DNA of 64,000 nt from a virus. Shown piece after piece: positions 49,067-55,938 of the stretch (position 1 is the first letter of the stretch; the number at the start of each line of letters is the position of its first letter). The translations under genes and the position numbers were made by a program. The stretch covers positions 1 to 64,000 of the IMG/VR virus record IMGVR_UViG_3300032293_000933; one strand, 5' to 3'. The notes below the pieces were generated by a model, which ran no database searches, was not told the origin of the DNA, and saw only the letters and a list, made by a program, of their open reading frames with translations.

Positions 49067-50596
49067 TCAATATCCTATTGGGTGGTTGTCTGATTCGTTA
49101 TAGTCTTTAGCATAAATTGGTTCTAGCTCCATGAATTGTAAATTCACAGTATAAGAAACCATACCACCGTCTTTAAAAGACATGTAACTTCCATCTGGTG
49201 TGTAATCAACATTACATGCCTGTAATGCACAATCTTTTATCTTACCTATACCAGAATGTTGTTTTCCACTTCCTCCATGATAAAACTCTATCCCAAAAAC
49301 TCTTGGTGCTTTTAAGAATAATTCTTTTTCTGAGGTTTGTGCTGCCATACTTGATTTAAAAAATCTTAATATTTGCTTCACTCTTATACTCTCGTCTTTT
49401 GACCTTGGAGTAAATCTAAATGAGAAATTAAATGATCTTAATTGAGGTCCTTGGAATAATAATTCTGTATTTGGGTTAAAAATTGCACCACCAATCTTAG
49501 GTAAAATTTGAACACCTACTGCTTGTTCGGTAAAGTATGCAATGATTGCTTTTTCAATATCTGTATTTGCACTTTTCATTTTATCAACAACATTTCCAAT
49601 CTGACCAACAAATCCATCCATACCATCACGTATTCCACCAATTGCTAATTGAGAACCAGCTATCTGAGCAGGATTAAATGTTTCTTCATTCCATCCAACA
49701 GTATTGGCATCACTAATTCCAGTTTGTATTGGTAATTTAACACTATTACCAGTTGCAGTATTTGCTCTTGAATTAAAAGATAGATTTTCTGAACTAAATG
49801 TTTTCTTCCCGTAATTTTTTTCAGTAAATTTAATATAATCCATATTAGGTGGAAAAGCTAATGGATACTCTATTGCACCTGCTCCTCCTGTTGCTGCTTG
49901 CCCAGAACCAGTTAAAGAATCTATGCTCACTACGGTAGACACCGCATCTGCTGCAGCAGATCTGTTTCCAACGACACTACCAGACCCACGAGCATCTGTT
50001 GTTTGTTGTTGAGGGTCTGGTGGAGTTCCACCTGGAGGTACTGTTCCATCTGGTTGAGTTGAATTACCTTGCTGTGGTGGTTGTTGCTGCTGTTGAGCAC
50101 CTGTTGCAGAGGAACCTAAAACATTTGAATTGGTTGTTATTGATGGTGATTTGGAATTAGCAGAAGTTTGAGCTGTAGACATTTGTTGGGAAGTTAATTG
50201 TCTTCCAGTTCTATCTACAGAGTCTTGATTTATGGCAATTTTTGCCGACTGTGTAAAATTATTTGCAGTTGTGCCATTACGGTTTATTGCATCTACTAAA
50301 GGTTGTCCACCTAAAGTGTTTGCATATTCTGAAGGAATCCATCTATTATTTGGACCTAAAGTAGCTATTCTTTGATTAGCATCTAGTGTGTTTGCAGCAC
50401 CAAGAGGATTGAATGTCTGCAATACGACTATTGTTTCTCTGGTTGATGGAACATAAACTACTCTATAATTTTGATTTGTGTCTAGTTGACCTTGATATTG
50501 TAATCTTTGAGTTCCGCCAATTATAACGTCAGAATTAGCTAGAGCTGGATTAGTATTCGATATGACTGAACCTGGTTGTCTTGTAGCTCTAGACAT
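49067..50596 (-). CDS. 48: Baseplate tail-tube cap gp48-like
   Basis: 509 residues. The C-terminal half (NTELLFQGPQLRSFNFSFRF...SKDESIRVKQILRFFKSSM, SYTVNLQFMELEPI) resembles the gp48/gp54 tail-tube-like fold. The first half is Gln/Ser/Pro-rich and low in complexity (GAQQQQQPPQQGN), longer than in T4 (364 residues). It lies in the order gp53-gp48, as in T4-like baseplate genes. It would close the tail tube at the baseplate. Confidence 0.72.
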   Translation of the reverse strand: MSRATRQPGSVISNTNPALANSDVIIGGTQRLQYQGQLDTNQNYRVVYVPSTRETIVVLQTFNPLGAANTLDANQRIATLGPNNRWIPSEYANTLGGQPLVDAINRNGTTANNFTQSAKIAINQDSVDRTGRQLTSQQMSTAQTSANSKSPSITTNSNVLGSSATGAQQQQQPPQQGNSTQPDGTVPPGGTPPDPQQQTTDARGSGSVVGNRSAAADAVSTVVSIDSLTGSGQAATGGAGAIEYPLAFPPNMDYIKFTEKNYGKKTFSSENLSFNSRANTATGNSVKLPIQTGISDANTVGWNEETFNPAQIAGSQLAIGGIRDGMDGFVGQIGNVVDKMKSANTDIEKAIIAYFTEQAVGVQILPKIGGAIFNPNTELLFQGPQLRSFNFSFRFTPRSKDESIRVKQILRFFKSSMAAQTSEKELFLKAPRVFGIEFYHGGSGKQHSGIGKIKDCALQACNVDYTPDGSYMSFKDGGMVSYTVNLQFMELEPIYAKDYNESDNHPIGY

Positions 50597-50598
50597 TT

Positions 50599-51246
50599 TT
50601 ACTTTCCTTTAAAATCCTGATCGTTTTGACCATAACTTTTATATATTCTTGATCCCCGCAACATATTCCTAAAAGACTTGTTAGTTTGTTTCCAAATATC
50701 TTCTAACATTAAATCTTTTTGCTCACCTTTTGTAATAGAAACAAATCCTTCTATAGGTAAGTTGGCGGCGACAGTCCACTCATTAAATGCAATATCTAAA
50801 AGTAGTCCATCAATTTGACTTATTATATATTTAGATATTGAACTATAAGGTAATGTTAATTTTCCATCTTTTAGATTGTCAAGAACCATCTTTCTTTTGA
50901 TTGGGTGAATGTAATGTAAATTACATCCCATAAAAGATTTTCCATCAAAAGATATTACATATACTAAAGGAAATGGATCAAATACCTTAACATCTTTTTT
51001 AAATGGTGGGTTATATTCAAACATATAAATGTGACCTTGACGAGGAACTCTTCTTAATAAATTTTCGTCTTGGTCTTCAGGGTCTTCCTGAGCAGAATCT
51101 TTTCGCTCATCTAGAATAAATTTTTTGGGATTATTCAAATATTGTCTTGTTAATCTGCGAAATGCTCTTCTATAAAAGAAAGGTGATCTACCTTCTTCTA
51201 CTTCTACTTCTTCTTTTAGTTCCTCAAAAAGAGTTTTTTTAGACAT
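50599..51246 (-). CDS. Virion protein next to gp4, possibly gp2-like
   Basis: 215 residues. HIYMFEYNPPFKKDVKVFDPFPLVYVISFDG followed by MGCNLHYIHPIKRK is a pattern found in proteins of T4-like phages that protect or complete the head. In T4, gene 2 (DNA end protector) lies near gene 4, and here the neighbour is gp4. The assignment to gp2 is tentative. One-base overlap with gp4. Confidence 0.5.
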   Translation of the reverse strand: MSKKTLFEELKEEVEVEEGRSPFFYRRAFRRLTRQYLNNPKKFILDERKDSAQEDPEDQDENLLRRVPRQGHIYMFEYNPPFKKDVKVFDPFPLVYVISFDGKSFMGCNLHYIHPIKRKMVLDNLKDGKLTLPYSSISKYIISQIDGLLLDIAFNEWTVAANLPIEGFVSITKGEQKDLMLEDIWKQTNKSFRNMLRGSRIYKSYGQNDQDFKGK

Positions 51247-51689
51247 TACTTGATTCCTAGTTCGTCTTCTGTAATAATTTTAAACTCTAATCTTCGGTCT
51301 TTACACCATTCTTCTGCAGCTCTCCATTTTGCTTTATTTACTTCATATGTTTTTGCTTCGTAAATAAAAGATTTTGTAACCCTTGACTTTCTTGTTGGTG
51401 GAACTGTCTGTCTCTTTGGTTTCACTTCAACTACGTAAGTTTTAATATGTCCTGTCGATTCTTTTACTTTTATAATAAAATCTGGAAAGTATCGATGAAT
51501 TTTTTTATCTAATGGTGATATGTAAGGGATATAAAATTCTTCGCTTGCCCATTCAATTATATTTTCATTCAAATCACACCAAGCACAAAATTTTCGTTCC
51601 CAACTGCTTCTGCAAATAATATTGTTGGGATTTCCTTTATATTTTTGGGGATAGGATGGTTTGTACTTGCTCTTTATACTTTCGTTCAT
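51246..51689 (-). CDS. 4: Head completion protein gp4
   Basis: 147 residues (T4: 150). YPQKYKGNPNNIICRSSWERKF, IIEWASEEFYIPYISPLDKKIHRYFPDF and VVEVKPKRQTVPP match T4 gp4 almost block by block. The fold is nuclease-like (E...PDF...E.K). It completes heads so that tails can join. A CTAAATA late box precedes it on the minus strand. Confidence 0.94.
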   Translation of the reverse strand: MNESIKSKYKPSYPQKYKGNPNNIICRSSWERKFCAWCDLNENIIEWASEEFYIPYISPLDKKIHRYFPDFIIKVKESTGHIKTYVVEVKPKRQTVPPTRKSRVTKSFIYEAKTYEVNKAKWRAAEEWCKDRRLEFKIITEDELGIK

Positions 51690-51723
51690 TAAGTGTACTA
51701 CATATAATATAAACAGTTAACTT

Positions 51724-51730
51724 TATTTAG
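51724..51730 (-). promoter_or_regulatory. Late promoter CTAAATA for gp4-gp48-gp53
   Basis: Read on the minus strand, 34 bases before the gp4 start. It directly abuts the gp54 start on the other strand. Confidence 0.55.
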
Positions 51731-52630
51731 ATGGCAACGCCTCCAATATCTTCTGGAGTTACGATGAATACTTTGAAGAGTAGGATTCTTAATCCTGCTT
51801 TAACTTCTCATTATTCAGTTATGATATATCCCCCTCAAGGGTCTTCTCAAGGAAATAATGACGGAGAACCAACTTTAGCAAATTATATAAGATCTGAATT
51901 TGGAATTATTTACGATTTGTCATTGATGGAACTGACATGCACAGAAGCAAATCTTCCAGGGTCTAGTCTTGCTACAATAGAAACTCTTGACTATATGGGA
52001 GTTACTGAAAAACATGCCTATAGAAGATTGTATGATGATACAATAGACTTTACTTTTTTAGTAACTCAGGATAGTAATTATCAGCAAATTAGATTTTTTG
52101 ATGCATGGCTTAGATATATTGTTAGAGAGGATAGTTCTAGATTGAATCAAAGTACCTTTTATGCTAGAGCAAGGTATCCTTCCGAATATAAAGGTACACT
52201 TCAAGTGGTTAAATTTGAGAAAAATTTAGGTAGTAGATTTTCTGTAGGAGGTGTACCTCTTTTGATTTACAACTTTGTTGATGCTTATCCTAAATCAATA
52301 AATTCCATTCCAGTATCCTATGATGCGTCTGATCTATTAAAAGTAACAGTATCTTTTACTTACAGTCGTTATTATGTGGATAGGCAACTAACAGCAACAT
52401 CTGCTAATCAAGAACGCAATCAAAACTCTCCAGGTAACCCAGAAGTTCCTTCTGTTGGTGCTCTTGGCACATTAAATCCCCAAAATAATGTTACTTCAGA
52501 GTTAAGATCGCAAGAATTGCAAAGAAATATTAGTAATGACTCTAGAACGCAACCATTTAATTTAAGGGGATTTGGTTCAAATTGGGGAACTACTAATAAT
52601 AGAACAACAACTGGGGGCGGAAATGCCTGA
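51731..52630 (+). CDS. 54: Baseplate tail-tube initiator gp54-like
   Basis: 299 residues. ETLDYMGVTEKHAYRRLYDDTIDFTFLVTQDSNY then IRFFDAWLRYIV matches the tail-tube-like fold shared by gp54, gp48 and tube proteins. The last 70 residues are Asn/Ser/Gly-rich. It would nucleate tube polymerisation on the baseplate. Divergent from gp4. Confidence 0.65.
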   Translation: MATPPISSGVTMNTLKSRILNPALTSHYSVMIYPPQGSSQGNNDGEPTLANYIRSEFGIIYDLSLMELTCTEANLPGSSLATIETLDYMGVTEKHAYRRLYDDTIDFTFLVTQDSNYQQIRFFDAWLRYIVREDSSRLNQSTFYARARYPSEYKGTLQVVKFEKNLGSRFSVGGVPLLIYNFVDAYPKSINSIPVSYDASDLLKVTVSFTYSRYYVDRQLTATSANQERNQNSPGNPEVPSVGALGTLNPQNNVTSELRSQELQRNISNDSRTQPFNLRGFGSNWGTTNNRTTTGGGNA

Positions 52631-52636
52631 TAAATA
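52629..52636 (+). promoter_or_regulatory. Late promoter GATAAATA
   Basis: Overlaps the gp54 stop (TGATAAATA) and lies 28 bases before gp26. Confidence 0.65.
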
Positions 52637-52664
52637 AACATACTGAAACTTATATCAGAATATC

Positions 52665-53384
52665 ATGCCTTTACCTAAGATATCTACACCAACTTATGAA
52701 CTTGAATTGCCATCAACTGGTAAAACAATTCAATATAGACCTTTTTTGGTAAGAGAGGAAAAACTTCTTGTTCTTGCTTTAGAAAGTGAAGATACTAAGC
52801 AAATTACTACGGCAATCAAAACCGTAATTAAAAACTGTGTTTTAACAAAAAGCATTAAAGTAGAAGAATTGCCTACATTTGATATTGAATATTTATTTCT
52901 TAATATTAGAGGGAAGTCTGTAGGTGAAGATTTAGAAGTTAATGTGATTTGTCCAGATGATGAAGAAACATTAGTGCCAGTTAAAATTAATATTGATGAT
53001 ATTAGTGTTAAAAAGAACGAAGAACATAATAAACAAATTAAAGTTGATGATAGTATTATGATGGAAATGAAGTATCCATCATTAGACCAATTTATTAAAA
53101 ATAATTTTGATTTTGCCTCTGGAGGTACAGTTGAACAATCTTTTGACCTTATTGCTACTTGTATTGATCAAATTTATACCGAAGAGGAATCCTGGGCAAC
53201 TTCAGATTTAACTAAAAAAGAAGTTGTTGAGTTTTTAGATCAAATGAATTCATCTCAATTTAAACAAATTGAAAAATTCTTTGAGACTATGCCAAAATTA
53301 TCTCATGAAATTGCAGTTAAGAATCCTAAAACTGGAGTTGAAAGTACTGTAGTTCTGGAGGGACTATCAAGTTTTTTCGCATAG
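52665..53384 (+). CDS. 26: Baseplate hub assembly protein gp26-like
   Basis: 239 residues (T4 gp26: 208). YELELPSTGKTIQYRPFLVREEKLLVLA is the hallmark N-terminus of the phage T4 baseplate 26/51 family. CIDQIYTEEESWATSDLTKKE follows, then a helical C-terminus. Such proteins chaperone hub assembly and are analogous to tail assembly chaperones. The last codons (AGT TTT TTC GCA TAG) contain a slippery heptamer, and the -1 frame continues into the next small gene. Confidence 0.82.
   Translation: MPLPKISTPTYELELPSTGKTIQYRPFLVREEKLLVLALESEDTKQITTAIKTVIKNCVLTKSIKVEELPTFDIEYLFLNIRGKSVGEDLEVNVICPDDEETLVPVKINIDDISVKKNEEHNKQIKVDDSIMMEMKYPSLDQFIKNNFDFASGGTVEQSFDLIATCIDQIYTEEESWATSDLTKKEVVEFLDQMNSSQFKQIEKFFETMPKLSHEIAVKNPKTGVESTVVLEGLSSFFA
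53357..53378 (+). promoter_or_regulatory. Probable -1 ribosomal frameshift signal
   Basis: GGAGGG (53357-53362) resembles a Shine-Dalgarno site; nine bases later comes T TTT TTC (53372-53378) in phase with the gp26 frame (codons TTT, TTC). The stop TAG is at 53382. The -1 frame is open from 53378 to 53563. Confidence 0.72.
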
Positions 53385-53563
53385 CCCTCTCTCACATGGA
53401 CTTGGAGAATTATTATAAATTAAATTTTGCGTTAATGCAGTATCATAAATATTCATTAACTGAAATTGAAAATCTAATGCCATGGGAGCGAGATGTTTAT
53501 GTTGCTCTGTTGAAGGCTCACTTAGAAGAAGAGAAATTAAAGCAACAACAAAATGGCGGATAA
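53378..53563 (+). CDS. 51: gp51-like hub protein, expressed by -1 frameshift or from ATG 53396
   Basis: From the internal ATG at 53396 the product has 55 residues (MDLENYYKLNFALMQYHKY...MPWERDVYVALLKAHLEEE). The frame is open back to the slippery site (RIALSH before the Met), so frameshifting would give a gp26-gp51 fusion of 299 residues. No ribosome binding site precedes ATG 53396, which favours the fusion. The helical MPWERDVYVALL pattern is typical of the second part of tail assembly chaperone pairs. Its stop overlaps the next gene by 11 bases. Confidence 0.7.
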   Translation, partial: RIALSHMDLENYYKLNFALMQYHKYSLTEIENLMPWERDVYVALLKAHLEEEKLKQQQNGG

Positions 53564-55937
53564 ACCCAAGTATGTAGAAAAGTTTATATCTTATTCTTCT
53601 GTTCAGGCAAAGCGTGGACTGTGGAGATCCATTCTTGCAGAAAGAATGGACTTTGCTAAATTTTTGATTGCAAACACATATAATGTAAATGCAGATAGAG
53701 TTAAAGATATCTTTTTAAGTGCTTGGGACAAATCTACAAAAGATTATCCGTCACCAAAATATGCTAGACCACAAAATTCAAAAGAATGGGAGTCGTTTAA
53801 TAGTTATATTTTATACTTGTGGGAATATTATGTAGAAAATCTAGGAACTAAGAAAAAATTACCAAAAGAAAAGGATACTGGTGCATTAGTTCCTACTGAT
53901 AAAACTAATGGTTCACAACAAGAACCCCCAGGTAAAGAAAGATTATATGAAGGTGTTAATGAAGAGGACCTTGTTGATGAAGATATTGATGAAAGGGTAT
54001 TAAAATTATTAGGGATCGATAATGTCTTCGACATTGATTATGCAACATACCTCTCTTTATTAAGGGAGAGAATGGCTGCTGCTAGAATGACGGGTAATAA
54101 TATACCAACAGAAGAAGCAGAGTTGTTAACAAATGAGTGGAAGCGAGTAAAGGGTAAAGTTGGTAGATTTAGAATTAAAAGAAAAACTGTTAATACTGGA
54201 GGATTTGGTGGAGGTCCTTTAGCAATTAGAACAGGTTCATTTTTTGTTGCTCAAAAAGTAGCATTTCCAGAAAAAGAAGAAGGTGATAAAAAATTAGTTG
54301 GTCTTGCAGCAATTGCTGATGATATTGCTGCGATTAGAAAAACTGTTGAGTCTATTGCAGATTTAATGTCTCAACAAATTTCTATGATTAGAAAGGAGTT
54401 AGAGAAAGATAGGAGACTAAAGGAAGGGAAGAAGAGACAAGATAAGGAAAATCTGTTAGAAAAAGGTGGAAAAGCAGCTTTAGCACTTGCTAAAAAAATG
54501 TTATCACCAGTGCAGAGTCTTTTAGATAAAATTATTCAATTTTTAACCACAGTTCTTGTTGGACATTTGGTATTAAAATTGTTTAGGTGGTTTGCAAATC
54601 CAGAAAACAAAAATAAAGTAGATACAATTCTTCGATTTATAAAAGATTGGTGGCCTGCTTTACTTGCTGGATTTTTACTATTTGGAACTTCTGCTGGTAA
54701 ATTAATTAGAACAGTCATTGGTACTTTAACCAAATTAACATTTACAATGGCAAGGAAGGGAATTCCTATGCTGTTGAACTTTTTAAAGAAAAATCCATAT
54801 GTTGCTGGTGCTTTAGCAGTCACTGGATTGGCAATTGCCGCAAATGAGGTTACTGGGCAACGTCAAGCAGCATCTGTTCAAGCAGATAATAAAGCAAGAG
54901 CACAAAGAGGAGAAGGTTTAGGAGTTCAGGGAACTGATACTATGGGTGATAAAACCCCTAGTGTGGGTAATTTGGGACCAACAACTCAATTTGGGTCTCT
55001 TCAAGGCGCAAGTGGTGGTGGTAGAATTTTATCTCGTAGAGTAAAAGAAGAACCGATAAAAGCAGATGCATTTGCTGGGGGAGCACAAGTAACTGAAGAT
55101 TCTGGACAAAGGATAACGGGAGCAGGAAAAGATACACAATTGATTGCAGCAAGACCTGGAGAAATTGTTATTTCAAAAGAGGCAGTTAATAAGTATGGAG
55201 CAAACTTTTTCTTAAGATTAAACAAATCTGGCGGAGGAACCAACGTTCCTAAAATGGTTAATAATATTCAACTTGCATCTGGTGGTGGTCTTATTGGCAA
55301 TGCTTTGGACTTTTTGGGAAATCTTGGACTGCCTGGAACTGGTAGAGTAATGGCACCAAGATACGCTGATATGGGATATCGGAATAAATTTCTTGGATTA
55401 AATCTTAATCGAGTTAGACTTCCACAAATTCCTGGAAAGCAATTCTCACCACAACAGGTTCAGAGATATAATCAATCTCCTTCGGCAGCAGGTATGATAC
55501 GAGATTGGAGTCCTTATGACCCAGTTCAGGTAAGTTTTCCAAAACCAAGACCAATACAATCTGGTTCATTTGTTGGTGGGGCGTTTAAAAATTTTGGAAA
55601 AAATGTTCAGACTATAAAAGGTGCCGCAAGACGCCAAGAAATAATGATGAGACAAATGGGATATGAACCAGATGGATATGTAAATCTCCGTGGACAACCA
55701 GTTATTGGACCACAATCTAGAGTTCTACCAAATAAAAACATTGAAGTTGCATCAAATATTTCACCACCAACAAGAAGAATTGAAATTACTTCTACAACAA
55801 TTAATAAAGCTAAAAAACAAATTAAAGCACAACATGGGGTTGGTTCTCGTGACCTTGATACATCTTTCCCTGGAACTTACAATAGTACAACTCGTACTAA
55901 AAATATAATGACTTATGGTATAAGAGGGATAGCATAA
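53553..55937 (+). CDS. Tape-measure/hub-like tail protein
   Basis: 794 residues. Helical, charged N-terminal half (YVEKFISYSSVQAKRGLW...). Residues about 325-435 contain several hydrophobic stretches (FLTTVLVGHLVLKLFRWF, ALLAGFLLFGTSAGKL, VAGALAVTGLAIAAN). Near residue 533 the motif ARPGEIVISKEAVNKYG occurs, widespread in tape-measure and tail-tip proteins. It resembles T4 gp29 in position within the hub genes, not clearly in sequence. Probably sits inside the tube and interacts with the membrane at infection. Confidence 0.65.
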   Translation: MADKPKYVEKFISYSSVQAKRGLWRSILAERMDFAKFLIANTYNVNADRVKDIFLSAWDKSTKDYPSPKYARPQNSKEWESFNSYILYLWEYYVENLGTKKKLPKEKDTGALVPTDKTNGSQQEPPGKERLYEGVNEEDLVDEDIDERVLKLLGIDNVFDIDYATYLSLLRERMAAARMTGNNIPTEEAELLTNEWKRVKGKVGRFRIKRKTVNTGGFGGGPLAIRTGSFFVAQKVAFPEKEEGDKKLVGLAAIADDIAAIRKTVESIADLMSQQISMIRKELEKDRRLKEGKKRQDKENLLEKGGKAALALAKKMLSPVQSLLDKIIQFLTTVLVGHLVLKLFRWFANPENKNKVDTILRFIKDWWPALLAGFLLFGTSAGKLIRTVIGTLTKLTFTMARKGIPMLLNFLKKNPYVAGALAVTGLAIAANEVTGQRQAASVQADNKARAQRGEGLGVQGTDTMGDKTPSVGNLGPTTQFGSLQGASGGGRILSRRVKEEPIKADAFAGGAQVTEDSGQRITGAGKDTQLIAARPGEIVISKEAVNKYGANFFLRLNKSGGGTNVPKMVNNIQLASGGGLIGNALDFLGNLGLPGTGRVMAPRYADMGYRNKFLGLNLNRVRLPQIPGKQFSPQQVQRYNQSPSAAGMIRDWSPYDPVQVSFPKPRPIQSGSFVGGAFKNFGKNVQTIKGAARRQEIMMRQMGYEPDGYVNLRGQPVIGPQSRVLPNKNIEVASNISPPTRRIEITSTTINKAKKQIKAQHGVGSRDLDTSFPGTYNSTTRTKNIMTYGIRGIA

Positions 55938-55938
55938 G

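Noticed and set aside
53396-53398. Treating this ATG as the sole start of the gp51-like gene
   Set aside because: No ribosome binding site precedes it, and the -1 frame is open back to a perfect slippery heptamer. It stays possible as a secondary start.
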